Below are positions 1 through 8,218 of a stretch of 64,000 nt of DNA, piece by piece. The notes beneath the pieces were generated by a model. The model saw nothing but the letters and a program-made list of their open reading frames with translations. It was not told where the DNA came from and made no database searches. Made by a program: the position numbers and the translations under genes. Numbering within the stretch: the first letter of the stretch is position 1; every line of letters begins with the position of its first letter. Source of the DNA: an uncultured Clostridia bacterium (GTDB lineage Bacteria; Bacillota; Clostridia; Peptostreptococcales; Anaerovoracaceae); the NCBI GenBank assembly GCA_934233735.1, contig CAKQGQ010000011.1, positions 12,538 to 76,537 of the forward strand, in the 5' to 3' direction.

Positions 1-69
1 CTTTTCTAAAAAAGCGTCCTGGCTCTCGCCTCCCGCGATAATCTGCCCGTTTCTGTCTCTGCACTCCAT
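1..69 (-). CDS. psd: Phosphatidylserine decarboxylase, N-terminus only (partial)
   Basis: The 23 visible codons start at an ATG at 69 behind a GGAGTTCC ribosome binding site and read MECRDRNGQIIAGG then SQDAFLEK before running off the left edge. The pattern xYRDRNG followed by a QDxFL stretch is how many clostridial phosphatidylserine decarboxylases begin. That enzyme is membrane-bound, self-cleaves to a pyruvoyl form and makes phosphatidylethanolamine from phosphatidylserine. The gene starts 10 bases after the stop of pssA, which makes its substrate, so context supports the call strongly. The catalytic part is outside the window. Confidence 0.7.
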   Translation of the reverse strand, partial: MECRDRNGQIIAGGESQDAFLEK

Positions 70-79
70 AGGAACTCCT

Positions 80-736
80 TTAAACCCGAACGAAGCTGCC
101 GAAGGCAAAATGATGACCCGGGAAGAACATCATAAAGAGCAGTGCGCACGCCACGACCGCGCAGATTGCGAATAAAACTTTATTGCTTGGTTTTTTCAGC
201 TTGAAATTTGAAATAAACAGCATTCCCATCGCAAACAGCATAATCAAAAGCACGCTGCTGAAAGCTTTCTCGGTAAGCGGCATCCGCAGCAGATATGCAA
301 GCGGCAGAATAACCGCAATCGAAGTAATCGGAAGACCGTAATATACTTTTTCGTGTTCCTCTTCCGAAAAGAAATGATTCGTTTCAATTACATTGAAATA
401 CGCCAGACGAATCACGCCGCAGATGCAATAGAACATGACCGCCAGAAATCCCAGTCTGCCCTGCACCCCCATGCAGTAGCAGAGATAAGAAGGAAATGCA
501 CCGAAAGCGACCACATCGCAGAGCGAGTCGAGCTGAATGCCGAAAAGCTTCTCATCGTCGGTTCGGTCCTTCTTCCTGCGCGCGACCTTTCCGTCAAACA
601 TATCAAAAAAGCCCGAAAGTGCCAAACAGAAAACGGCAGGTCCGAACATTCCCACATGCGCAAATGTCATTCCCGTAAGCGCCGAAATCAGGCTCATGTA
701 TGTAAGTATTACCGTATAGTTATAAAATCCTATCAT
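80..736 (-). CDS. pssA: CDP-diacylglycerol--serine O-phosphatidyltransferase
   Basis: Integral membrane enzyme that joins CDP-diacylglycerol and serine to give phosphatidylserine. The CDP-alcohol phosphotransferase signature is complete: D48-G49, A52-R53, G66, D70 and D74. The remainder is a series of hydrophobic segments, and the 218-residue length is normal for the family. I start at the ATG at 736 because a GGAGG lies just upstream of it; a TTG six codons earlier would place that binding site inside the gene. The start overlaps the end of the flippase-like gene by 17 bases, suggesting translational coupling. psd follows. A confident family call. Confidence 0.9.
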   Translation of the reverse strand: MIGFYNYTVILTYMSLISALTGMTFAHVGMFGPAVFCLALSGFFDMFDGKVARRKKDRTDDEKLFGIQLDSLCDVVAFGAFPSYLCYCMGVQGRLGFLAVMFYCICGVIRLAYFNVIETNHFFSEEEHEKVYYGLPITSIAVILPLAYLLRMPLTEKAFSSVLLIMLFAMGMLFISNFKLKKPSNKVLFAICAVVACALLFMMFFPGHHFAFGSFVRV

Positions 737-1775
737 TTTTCTCTCTCCTCCCAAATATCAGGAAATACGCCACCGCGGTGAAAACCGCGCTGATCAACAG
801 CTGCGCATAAAAACTCAAACCCCTGCTTATAATCATCGCCGGTGTAATTAACCCCGCGCCGCATACCGGTAAAAAAATCAGCTGAAATAAATGTTCACTG
901 ATGCCAAGACCTCCCGGCAGCGGAAGCATATCAGCCGCCAGTGAAATCGCCCCCTGCAGAACGATTACATCCGCAAGCCCGAGACTGTGAATCCCGAAAG
1001 AGCGCAAAACCACATAAGTAACCGCAAACAGCAGACACCTCTGAACCAAAGTGATCCCCAGCACATTCAGCGTCACCTGCTTATGCTGACGGATATATAC
1101 TGAGGTTTCCTTGTAACCATCCATGTAGTGAATTGCTTTTACCTCCAGTTTCGCCAGTTTTTTCAGTTTTCCGGTCTTATGCAGGTGTTTTCGCATAATC
1201 CCAACGAACCACTGCACCAGACTTTTCATAATTTCCGGTGACCATACCACCGCAAGCATAAAGGCTACGCAGATTACATTCAGTGCCAGACCTAGATATA
1301 TCCATGGCATTGCCGGACGCAGCAGCCGAAGTTCGACCGCCGGTCTGAAAATCAGTACAAACAGCCCTAAAAACACCAAAACTGCTTTATATGCAATTGT
1401 AACAATCATTAATGTAATTGTGGAAACATGTGCCGAAAGCTTATCTTTATTCATAAAAATAAGCTGCATAGGCTGTCCTCCCGAAGCCGTCGGCGTCACC
1501 AGACTAAAGAAAAAACCAACAAAGGAATACAGGCAGCAGTGTGACATCTTCGGCTTTTCTTTCAAAGTCCCCATCAGATAAAAGATAATCACCGATTCGC
1601 TTAAAATAAACGCAAATACCAGCAGTATTCCGACCAGCCACTCCGCACCCTTCGCGTGTTCAATATATTCTGCGACTTCGGAAAAATCCTCCCCGTGAAG
1701 CACATAATACATTGTCAAGCCGATGCAGAGCGTCAAAAATATAAAATTAAAGACTATTTTTTTCCTGTTTTTCAT
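720..1775 (-). CDS. Flippase-like integral membrane protein (UPF0104/LPG synthase TM family)
   Basis: A 351-residue polytopic membrane protein with about eight hydrophobic segments. It has the family hallmark near residues 85-105: a phenylalanine-rich helix followed by TPTASGGQP, and a matching PLPGGLGISE motif near residue 295. The family includes the membrane half of lysylphosphatidylglycerol synthase (MprF) and archaeal AglD; bacterial stand-alone members are thought to move or modify lipids, but most have no assigned substrate. It lacks the soluble aminoacyl-transfer domain of full MprF. It overlaps the PAP2 gene upstream by 29 bases and pssA downstream by 17, so it is part of a phospholipid operon. 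Confidence 0.8.
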   Translation of the reverse strand: MKNRKKIVFNFIFLTLCIGLTMYYVLHGEDFSEVAEYIEHAKGAEWLVGILLVFAFILSESVIIFYLMGTLKEKPKMSHCCLYSFVGFFFSLVTPTASGGQPMQLIFMNKDKLSAHVSTITLMIVTIAYKAVLVFLGLFVLIFRPAVELRLLRPAMPWIYLGLALNVICVAFMLAVVWSPEIMKSLVQWFVGIMRKHLHKTGKLKKLAKLEVKAIHYMDGYKETSVYIRQHKQVTLNVLGITLVQRCLLFAVTYVVLRSFGIHSLGLADVIVLQGAISLAADMLPLPGGLGISEHLFQLIFLPVCGAGLITPAMIISRGLSFYAQLLISAVFTAVAYFLIFGRREKNDRIL

Positions 1776-2463
1776 TCATCCCCCTGAACAACTTTTCATT
1801 TATCCTTTCAAACACTGCCATGACTGGTTTATAAAGACTCGTCCTCATTGCAATATTGTAGCAAAGCAAGGTCAATGCAACTCCGCTTATCACATCAACA
1901 ATATAGTGCTGCTTCGTAAACTGCGTCGATGCAAAAATCAGCAATGCGAAAATCAAAACCCCCGCCTTTGTTTTCGCGCTGATTTTATCCGATTTACGCA
2001 GTCCCAGATAACACAGCAGACTGATAATGCAGTGAATGGACGGAAACAAATCATACGGCATGTCAAGCCGATAAATTATCGAAAGCATGACATCCCAGAC
2101 ACTGTCCATCGCAAGCTCCGGTCTCACATTGGTCGTCGGCAGGATGATGAAAATCACCCCGCACACAGTTCTCGAAAGTAAATCCGCTGTAACGAAGCGG
2201 AACCAAAATTCTTTTTCATTCAGCCGCGCGGTAAAAATATAGCAGACAACCCAGAACAGAAAACTTGCCACATAAATCAGCACCCACCAGGATTGGACGG
2301 GAACCCATCTGTCAAAATCAGTTGTCAGGTCAAAATGCTCCCTGCCCGCGCACAAAAACTGCGTCGACCAATAGACAAAACAATTCCATGCGAAGCAAAA
2401 AACAAGCGATACCACCGCGTATTTCGGAAGCAGTTTTTCTACAAATTTCATCACTTTATCCAA
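1747..2463 (-). CDS. PAP2-superfamily membrane phosphatase
   Basis: Membrane phosphatase of the type-2 phosphatidic acid phosphatase superfamily, which dephosphorylates lipid phosphates or pyrophosphates. Two of the three family motifs are clear: PSIH (about residues 141-144) and the S-T-Q-F-T-K-Q-H-Y...D stretch (about 179-190), which supplies the nucleophilic histidine and the charge-relay aspartate. Five to six hydrophobic segments surround them. The start is uncertain: GTG (2469), TTG (2463), GTG (2454) and ATG (2451) are in frame; TTG at 2463 sits 5 bases after AAAGGAG and is my choice. It is the first gene of the lipid operon PAP2, flippase-like, pssA, psd. The precise lipid substrate cannot be read from sequence. 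Confidence 0.8.
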   Translation of the reverse strand: MDKVMKFVEKLLPKYAVVSLVFCFAWNCFVYWSTQFLCAGREHFDLTTDFDRWVPVQSWWVLIYVASFLFWVVCYIFTARLNEKEFWFRFVTADLLSRTVCGVIFIILPTTNVRPELAMDSVWDVMLSIIYRLDMPYDLFPSIHCIISLLCYLGLRKSDKISAKTKAGVLIFALLIFASTQFTKQHYIVDVISGVALTLLCYNIAMRTSLYKPVMAVFERINEKLFRGMNEKQEKNSL

Positions 2464-2550
2464 ATCCACTCCTTTACATTATACCTTATCCTAAAAATTT
2501 TGCAATATCTTTACGGAATCTTAACAAAACATTTAAAATTTTCATAAAAT

Positions 2551-2988
2551 CTATATGATGTAAGTGTTCGAATACATCTCTGTCTGTCTTTCCAGCAAAT
2601 CCTGCAGCGTCACGCTGTCCAGATAATTTTCGATGACCTCCGCAAGCCCCTTCCAAAGCGGTAAAGTCACACAGGTTTCGCTGCGCTCGCAGCCTACCGG
2701 CGTCGTATCCAGACAGGCAACCGGTGCAAGGCTTCCTTCTGTAAGTTCCAGAACATCCTTTACCGTATAGTCCTTTGGTGCTTTTGCGAGGCGGTATCCG
2801 CCCTGCGATCCGCGGTTTGCCTGCAAAAAATCCGAACGGTTCAGGATTGGAATGATCTGCTCCAGATATTTTTTGGAAATTCCCTGCCGCGCCGCAATAT
2901 CTTTCAGTGAAACGAAACCTTCCCCCTGATGCTCCGCCAAATCTATCATCATTCTGAGCGCATAGCGCCCTTTCGTGGAAATCTTCAT
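2551..2988 (-). CDS. Rrf2-family transcriptional repressor (IscR/CymR type)
   Basis: A 145-residue DNA-binding protein. It begins with the Rrf2 signature MKISTKGRYALRMM, a winged helix covering the first 80 residues, and has three cysteines (C92, C100, C106) in the position where IscR-type members ligate an iron-sulfur cluster. CymR-type members usually lack these cysteines, so a redox or Fe-S sensor is the better reading. The ATG at 2988 follows AGGAGG; an in-frame upstream extension has no such site. The gene lies just downstream of cysK but has its own promoter. That promoter and the cysK promoter share an AAAACCTATC operator, so I infer autorepression and control of cysteine synthesis. 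Confidence 0.85.
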   Translation of the reverse strand: MKISTKGRYALRMMIDLAEHQGEGFVSLKDIAARQGISKKYLEQIIPILNRSDFLQANRGSQGGYRLAKAPKDYTVKDVLELTEGSLAPVACLDTTPVGCERSETCVTLPLWKGLAEVIENYLDSVTLQDLLERQTEMYSNTYII

Positions 2989-3051
2989 CCTGCACCTCCT
3001 CCTGCGCATTTGCACATAAAGCTTTTCATAAAAAAAGCCTCCTGCCGCATA

Positions 3052-3086
3052 ACCTATATAGTACCATGAAAATGATAGGTTTTCAA
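3052..3086 (-). promoter_or_regulatory. Promoter and probable Rrf2 operator of the rrf2-type gene
   Basis: On the minus strand TTGAAA (3081-3086) and TACTAT (3058-3063) are separated by 17 bases. ACCTAT (3075-3080) and ATAGGT (3052-3057) bracket the spacer and -10, and AAAACCTATC matches the cysK operator. A repressor bound here would block polymerase. Confidence 0.65.
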
Positions 3087-3177
3087 GCAAGAGGCAAAAG
3101 CATACCCTAATTCTAACGAAAATGTAAGATTTTCATTTTTTTATAAGATTTCACCGTTTTGTGCGGCCGACGCTCTT

Positions 3178-4107
3178 TTACTCAGAAAACATTGGAGTGG
3201 AGAGGTAACGTTCACCTGTGTCCGGCAGAAGTGCTACGATAACCTTGCCCTTGTTTTCCGGACGTTTTGCGAGCTGCGATGCTGCATAAACAGCTGCTCC
3301 GGATGAAATACCAACGAGCACACCGCCTTTTCTTGCAAGCGTTCTTCCGGTTTCAAAAGCGTCTTCGTTTTCTACTGTAATGATTACATCATAAATATCT
3401 GTATCCAGCGTATCCGGAACGAAGCCTGCACCGATGCCCTGAATCTTGTGCGGGCCTGCCGTTCCCTTGGAAAGAACCGGAGAGCCTGCAGGCTCTACTG
3501 CTACAACCTTTACATTCGGATTCTTGCTCTTTAAATATACGCCCACACCTGAAAGCGTTCCGCCTGTGCCGACGCCTGCAACGAAGATATCAACCTTGCC
3601 GTCTGTATCTTCCCAGATTTCAGGACCTGTAGATGCCTTGTGTGCGGACGGATTTGCCGGGTTAGTAAACTGGCTCGGGATGAAGCTTCCCGGAGTTTCC
3701 TTCGCGAGTGCTTCCGCCTTCTCAATCGCACCCTTCATGCCCTTCGCGCCATCTGTCAGCACGAGTTCCGCGCCGTATGCCTTTAAAAGATTGCGGCGTT
3801 CCACGCTCATCGTTTCCGGCATCGTTAAAATAATCTTATATCCTCTGGAGGCTGCAACCGATGCAAGTCCGATTCCCGTATTGCCGCTGGTCGGCTCAAT
3901 GATTACAGCACCCGGCTTGAGTGCTCCCGACTTTTCTGCATCATCAATCATTGCTCTTGCAATTCTGTCCTTAACGCTTCCTGCCGGGTTGAAATATTCC
4001 AGCTTACCGTAAACCTCAGCCTGCGTTTCCTCATCTCCCACGATACTATTCAGCTTGAGTAATGGTGTTCCACCGATTAAATCTGTAATTCTTTCATATA
4101 CCTTCAT
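3178..4107 (-). CDS. cysK: Cysteine synthase A (O-acetylserine sulfhydrylase)
   Basis: PLP enzyme that makes cysteine from O-acetylserine and sulfide in the cytoplasm. The PLP lysine is K46 within NPAGSVKDR. The substrate loop EPTSGNTGIGLA and the phosphate-binding GVGTGGTLSG loop are intact, and the 309-residue length is normal for CysK. I use the ATG at 4107, 9 bases after AAAGGAG; the in-frame ATG at 4131 would put that site inside the gene. It is a single gene with a strong promoter and a probable Rrf2 operator over the transcription start. The PLP motifs make the family call secure; CysK rather than CysM rests on overall similarity. Confidence 0.93.
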   Translation of the reverse strand: MKVYERITDLIGGTPLLKLNSIVGDEETQAEVYGKLEYFNPAGSVKDRIARAMIDDAEKSGALKPGAVIIEPTSGNTGIGLASVAASRGYKIILTMPETMSVERRNLLKAYGAELVLTDGAKGMKGAIEKAEALAKETPGSFIPSQFTNPANPSAHKASTGPEIWEDTDGKVDIFVAGVGTGGTLSGVGVYLKSKNPNVKVVAVEPAGSPVLSKGTAGPHKIQGIGAGFVPDTLDTDIYDVIITVENEDAFETGRTLARKGGVLVGISSGAAVYAASQLAKRPENKGKVIVALLPDTGERYLSTPMFSE

Positions 4108-4170
4108 TGTTTCCGTCTCCTTTTTCATCATAATTCATATTTTTATTCCGCAGTGGTTCCAATATGCCAC

Positions 4171-4224
4171 AAAACCTATCTGTTTTATAGGTATTATATT
4201 AGCACTGCTTTTCTCCTTTGTCAA
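4171..4224 (-). promoter_or_regulatory. cysK promoter with palindromic Rrf2-type operator
   Basis: Minus-strand -35 TTGACA (4219-4224), 17-base spacer, -10 TAATAT (4196-4201, overlapping a TATAAT at 4193-4198). Immediately downstream is the inverted repeat ACCTAT (4187-4192 read on minus) with ATAGGT (4174-4179), 7 bases apart. The same AAAACCTATC block occurs in the promoter of the downstream Rrf2 gene. Confidence 0.75.
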
Positions 4225-4230
4225 CAGATT

Positions 4231-4274
4231 TTTTTAAAAAAATCGGCAAGACCGCCGAAACGATTTTGCCGATT
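4231..4274 (-). terminator. Rho-independent terminator after groEL
   Basis: Perfect 9-base stem AATCGGCAA/TTGCCGATT (4241-4249 with 4266-4274), followed on the minus strand by a run of T. It closes the groESL operon just upstream of the cysK promoter. Confidence 0.85.
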
Positions 4275-4324
4275 GGTTTTATCTGTCTTTCTTTGTGGTT
4301 TTCTCGAAGCTAAGACGATTGGAA

Positions 4325-5962
4325 TTACATCATTCCCATTCCGCCCATGCCCGGATTGCCGCCACCCATTGCTACCGGAGGCATCGGTTCCTTGATGTCT
4401 ACGATACCTGCTTCTGTAGTAAGAAGCATTGCGGATGCGGATGCTGCGTTCTGAAGTGCGCTTCTTGTAACCTTAGCAGGGTCTACGATACCTGCATCGA
4501 TCATGTTTACATATTCTTCGGTGGCTGCGTTCAAACCAACACCTACGCCGGATTTCTTAACTTCAGCTACAACTACACTGCCCTCGAAGCCTGCGTTTTC
4601 TGCAATCTGTCTTACCGGTTCCTCCAGCGCACGCTTGATGATTGCAGCACCCGTCTTTACATCGCCTGCGAGCGTGTCAACATAAGCGGCAACTGCCGGA
4701 ATTGCGTTTACTAAAGCAACACCGCCGCCGGATACGATACCCTCTTCAACGGCAGCCTTTGTTGCGTTGAGAGCGTCTTCGATTCTGAGCTTTCTTTCCT
4801 TCAGCTCGGTTTCGGTAGCAGCTCCGACCTTGATAACAGCTACGCCGCCTGCAAGTTTGGCAAGTCTTTCCTGAAGTTTTTCCTTGTCGAATTCGGAAGT
4901 TGTATCTTCAATCTGTGTCTTGAGGCTTGCAATTCTTGCCTTAACATCCTCGGATGCACCGCCGCCGGATACGATAACCGTATTATCCTTATCAACCTTA
5001 ACGGTTGCTGCTGTGCCGAGCATGTCAAGTGTAACTTCCTTCAATTCATAACCGAGGTCTGTTGCGATTACAGTACCGCCTGTCAGAACAGCGATATCTT
5101 CCAGCATTGCCTTTCTTCTTTCGCCGTATCCGGGAGCCTTTACTGCAACAACATCGATAACGCCTCTGAGTTTATTAACAACCAGAGTTGCAAGTGCTTC
5201 ACCCTCAACATCTTCAGCAATTACGAGGAGCTTGCGTCCCTGCTTCATAATCTGTTCAAGCAGCGGAACCAGTTCCTGAATGCTTGCAATCTTCTTGTCT
5301 GTGATTAAGATATATGGATTTTCCATAACTGCTTCCATCTTTTCCGTGTCGGAAACCATGTAAGCCGATAAATAACCTCTGTCGAACTGCATACCTTCTA
5401 CAACATCCAGTGTCGTTCCGAGGCTCTTAGATTCTTCTACTGTGATAACGCCGTCCTTGCCGACCTTTTCCATCGCTTCTGCGATGAGTTCGCCGATATT
5501 TTCGTCAGCAGCGGAAACTGCCGCAACCTGTGCGATGGATTCCTTTGTTTCTACAGGCTTTGCAATCTTGCCGATTTCTTCAACCGCTACATCAACCGCG
5601 CCCTGGATACCTTTTTTCAGTTCCATCGGATTTGCGCCTGCTGCAACATTTTTAAAGCCTTCTTTTACGATAATCTGAGCAAGCAGAGTTGCTGTTGTCG
5701 TACCGTCGCCGGCTACATCGTTTGTCTTGGAAGCAACTTCCTTAACAACCTGAGCACCCATATTTTCCGTTGCGTCTTCAAGCTCGATTTCTCTTGCAAT
5801 CGTAACACCGTCATTGGTGATGAGCGGTGATCCGAAGCTCTTATTGATTAAAACATTGCGGCCTTTCGGTCCTAATGTAATCTTTACTGTATCAGCTAAT
5901 TTATCAACGCCTGCCTGAAGTTTGCGTCTTGCGTCTTCTCCGTAAAAAATTTCTTTTGCCAT
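4325..5962 (-). CDS. groEL: Chaperonin GroEL (60 kDa)
   Basis: ATP-driven protein-folding chaperonin that forms the double-ring cage with GroES. The 545-residue length is standard. The family features are all visible: GPKGRNVLI near residue 32, DGTTTAT near residue 86, the GGGVALVNA block in the equatorial domain, and the flexible C-terminal GGM-type tail ending GMGGMGMM. It begins 19 bases after groES and shares the CIRCE-controlled promoter. Nothing unusual. Confidence 0.98.
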   Translation of the reverse strand: MAKEIFYGEDARRKLQAGVDKLADTVKITLGPKGRNVLINKSFGSPLITNDGVTIAREIELEDATENMGAQVVKEVASKTNDVAGDGTTTATLLAQIIVKEGFKNVAAGANPMELKKGIQGAVDVAVEEIGKIAKPVETKESIAQVAAVSAADENIGELIAEAMEKVGKDGVITVEESKSLGTTLDVVEGMQFDRGYLSAYMVSDTEKMEAVMENPYILITDKKIASIQELVPLLEQIMKQGRKLLVIAEDVEGEALATLVVNKLRGVIDVVAVKAPGYGERRKAMLEDIAVLTGGTVIATDLGYELKEVTLDMLGTAATVKVDKDNTVIVSGGGASEDVKARIASLKTQIEDTTSEFDKEKLQERLAKLAGGVAVIKVGAATETELKERKLRIEDALNATKAAVEEGIVSGGGVALVNAIPAVAAYVDTLAGDVKTGAAIIKRALEEPVRQIAENAGFEGSVVVAEVKKSGVGVGLNAATEEYVNMIDAGIVDPAKVTRSALQNAASASAMLLTTEAGIVDIKEPMPPVAMGGGNPGMGGMGMM

Positions 5963-5981
5963 TTCTAAGCACCCCTTTCAA

Positions 5982-6257
5982 CTATTCCACTACAGCCAGG
6001 ATGTCGTCCTGTCTCATAATCGTATATTCTTCGCCCTGATATTTGATTTCCGTTCCGCCGTACTTGCTGAAAACAACCTTGTCGCCAACCTTAAGCTCCA
6101 TGGTAACATCCTTGGTTCCCGGTCCTACTGCAACAACTTCTGCAACCTGCGGTTTTTCCTTCGCAGTGCTGGTTAAAATCAGTCCGCCCTGCGTTCTTTC
6201 TTCTGCTTCCAATTTCTTGATGACAACTCTGTCAGCCAATGGTTTAATTCCTGTCAT
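5982..6257 (-). CDS. groES: Co-chaperonin GroES (10 kDa)
   Basis: The lid of the GroEL folding chamber. The 91-residue protein begins MTGIKPLADRVVIK and ends in YTIMRQDDILAVVE, typical of GroES, with the mobile-loop region around residues 20-33 (EERTQGGLILTSTAKEK). First gene of groESL; its upstream region holds a perfect CIRCE operator, so HrcA repression is expected. Confidence 0.97.
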   Translation of the reverse strand: MTGIKPLADRVVIKKLEAEERTQGGLILTSTAKEKPQVAEVVAVGPGTKDVTMELKVGDKVVFSKYGGTEIKYQGEEYTIMRQDDILAVVE

Positions 6258-6291
6258 TTATCATTACCTCCGTTTAGTAATCCTCGTTTTC

Positions 6292-6355
6292 TTAGCACTC
6301 TTTACTTCTGAGTGCTAACATAATTTTATTATAACAATTATGCAAAGATTGTCAA
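6292..6355 (-). promoter_or_regulatory. groESL promoter with CIRCE operator
   Basis: CIRCE (6292-6318) matches the consensus exactly: TTAGCACTC, 9 bases, GAGTGCTAA. Upstream on the minus strand are -35 TTGACA (6350-6355) and -10 TATAAT (6328-6333), 16 bases apart. CIRCE is the HrcA binding site, so heat-shock derepression is expected. Confidence 0.95.
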
Positions 6356-6407
6356 TAGGTTCTTTTGCATTTTTTCACCGTTTGCGTGTGAAGTTTTTGT
6401 GAACCTC

Positions 6408-7280
6408 TCAGCGCTCCTTCGCAGCTCCCTGTTCAAGTGCCCGTATGTAATAGAACAAATACTGCTGGGCAATTCCTCCGTAAGGCGCAAAATATTTCTT
6501 CGCAAAATCTCCCATTTCCCCTGTGTCCTTTTCGTCCATACCATACAGTCTATGCATAACGCGCCGCATCCATACATCGATTGGAAAAGCGTCCGAAAAT
6601 CCGAGTCCGAAAAGAGCCACGCAGCTTGCCACCTTCGGCCCTACGCCCTGAAATTCACGAAGCGCGGAAACTGCCTCTTCAAAATTTTCGCATTCTTTCA
6701 GTTTTCTTTCCGTCTCCTGCCTGCCGCCACGCTCCAAAACCTGCCGCGCCGTTTCAATCAGATAAGGCGCGCGGTAACCGAGCCTTATCTCCGTTAGGTC
6801 GTCCGTCGTCATGTCCGCAAGGACTTCCGGCTCGGGCAGTGCATAATAGTCCTTTCCTTTATATGTGCCGATTTTTTTGCCGCAGCAGCGTGCCAGTGCC
6901 TCGATGCAGCCCTTAATCCGCGGTATATTATTATTTTGCGATATGATAAACGACAGCAGTGCTTCCCAGAAATCCTGCTTCAGAATCCGAATCCCGTATC
7001 CGTATTCCATCGCTTTTTTGATTTCTTCGCCCTGCAGACTGCATTTTATCTGCGCATAGTCCCGCTCTAAATCCAGATACGGCGTCCAAATCTGCATGAA
7101 TTCCTCTTCCGTGCAGTTATCGACAGTCAGCCTGCCCTCCGGCTCAAATCGCATATTGACGATTCTTCCCATAGCGGTTCCGGTATAGCTTCCGTCAGCC
7201 TCCCTTTCCCAGCGGAAGCACTGTCCGCAGTCGAAAATATGGTCGAGATTAAAATCCTTGATTCCATCCTTCGTATACAT
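6408..7280 (-). CDS. ogg: 8-oxoguanine DNA glycosylase (OGG1-type)
   Basis: Base-excision repair enzyme that removes oxidised guanine and nicks the strand. At 290 residues it has the OGG1 N-terminal fold, the damage-pocket region SQNNNIPRI (about 114-122), and the helix-hairpin-helix GVGPKVA with catalytic K216 and, 19 residues on, catalytic D235 in PIDVW. The K-to-D spacing equals that of human OGG1 (K249/D268). It starts directly at the stop codon of the P-loop/Asp23 gene (TAAATG), so the two are cotranscribed. No missing residue seen. Confidence 0.88.
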   Translation of the reverse strand: MYTKDGIKDFNLDHIFDCGQCFRWEREADGSYTGTAMGRIVNMRFEPEGRLTVDNCTEEEFMQIWTPYLDLERDYAQIKCSLQGEEIKKAMEYGYGIRILKQDFWEALLSFIISQNNNIPRIKGCIEALARCCGKKIGTYKGKDYYALPEPEVLADMTTDDLTEIRLGYRAPYLIETARQVLERGGRQETERKLKECENFEEAVSALREFQGVGPKVASCVALFGLGFSDAFPIDVWMRRVMHRLYGMDEKDTGEMGDFAKKYFAPYGGIAQQYLFYYIRALEQGAAKER

Positions 7281-8093
7281 TTAGTCAATCCCTCTCACTT
7301 CGATGTCCACACGGGAAACATTGAATGCCGTCATCTTTTCGACCATCTCCTTTATCTGCTCCTGTATCTGACGCGCGGCTTCCCAAATCGGATATCCGTG
7401 CTTCATCTTCAGAACCACGAATAGTTCGTAGGCTTCCGGCTGCGTGCTGTGGCTGACATAAATCAGTCTGCCTGCTGCAGAGTGTTTCGCCGCCACGCAG
7501 CTTATGATATCGTCGATGACTCTTTCAGCAAGCAGATAGTCGCCCAGATAACTGTATGTCGGCCGCACGACCGTTCTCTCGTTCGCTGCGCCCTGGTCCT
7601 TTCCGCGAAAGAAGCGGAGTGGGTCCATGAAATAGCCTGCGAAGTTGCGTTTCAGCTGCAGCGACGGCGCCGGAATAACATGCTTGCCGAGCTGGTCCCT
7701 CTGCTGCCTTGCTCTTGCTCTTTCCGCCTCTGTCGTAATGGCTTCAATGGAAATCCTGTTCGGACTGTCATCTGCAAGTTTCGGAAGTCCCAGCTGTGCG
7801 ATAATCTTGTCGACCATGCCTTTGCTGGTTCCCAATATTAGAATCGCATTCGGCTTGCATTTTTCAATCTGTTTTTTCACGCTGTCACGCTGCTCATCAT
7901 CGATGAACAATGCGACTTTGACTGCGCCGATTTTCGTATCTGCTTTTTTCGCCGAAGTGCCTGCCATGACTGTATTTTTATAGATAAACAGTCCATCGTC
8001 GATAATCGATTCGATATTATAACGGCTGCAGACATCCATCGCATGAAAGCTTTTTCCGGTTCCGCTCTTTCCCACTAAAGTATATATTTGCAT
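7281..8093 (-). CDS. P-loop ATPase fused to an Asp23/Gls24-like domain
   Basis: A 270-residue protein with an unusual order. It opens with a nucleotide-binding P-loop GKSGTGKS at residues 8-15, followed by an ATPase-like region to about residue 150. The C-terminal 100 residues (from ERTVVRP) resemble Asp23/Gls24 envelope-stress proteins, with the closing pattern VSRVDIEVRGI. The Asp23 family links to the cell envelope in Gram-positives, but the role of the ATPase fusion is not known to me. The ATG at 8093 has AAAGGA upstream; longer in-frame starts do not. Its promoter overlaps that of the divergent ferredoxin gene, and ogg follows with no gap. Function is unassigned. Confidence 0.7.
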   Translation of the reverse strand: MQIYTLVGKSGTGKSFHAMDVCSRYNIESIIDDGLFIYKNTVMAGTSAKKADTKIGAVKVALFIDDEQRDSVKKQIEKCKPNAILILGTSKGMVDKIIAQLGLPKLADDSPNRISIEAITTEAERARARQQRDQLGKHVIPAPSLQLKRNFAGYFMDPLRFFRGKDQGAANERTVVRPTYSYLGDYLLAERVIDDIISCVAAKHSAAGRLIYVSHSTQPEAYELFVVLKMKHGYPIWEAARQIQEQIKEMVEKMTAFNVSRVDIEVRGID

Positions 8094-8147
8094 AGTCTTT
8101 CCTTTTTTTCTGTTCAAAAATTTCTTTAAATTTTCAATTTTATTTAC

Positions 8148-8182
8148 TTTACTATTATACATCATTCTGTTATAATTGTCTG
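8148..8182. promoter_or_regulatory. Overlapping divergent promoters of ferredoxin and the P-loop/Asp23 gene
   Basis: Plus strand: TTTACT (8148-8153), 17 bases, TATAAT (8171-8176) for ferredoxin. Minus strand: CAGACA (8177-8182), 17 bases, TATAAT (8154-8159) for the ATPase gene. The two share almost the same DNA, so the polymerases should exclude each other. Confidence 0.6.
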
Positions 8183-8218
8183 CGTAAAGATATATCTTTT
8201 TTAATAGGAGGAACAACA

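Noticed and set aside
80..754. Longer pssA start at TTG (754)
   Set aside because: The GGAGG that serves the ATG at 736 would be inside the coding part.
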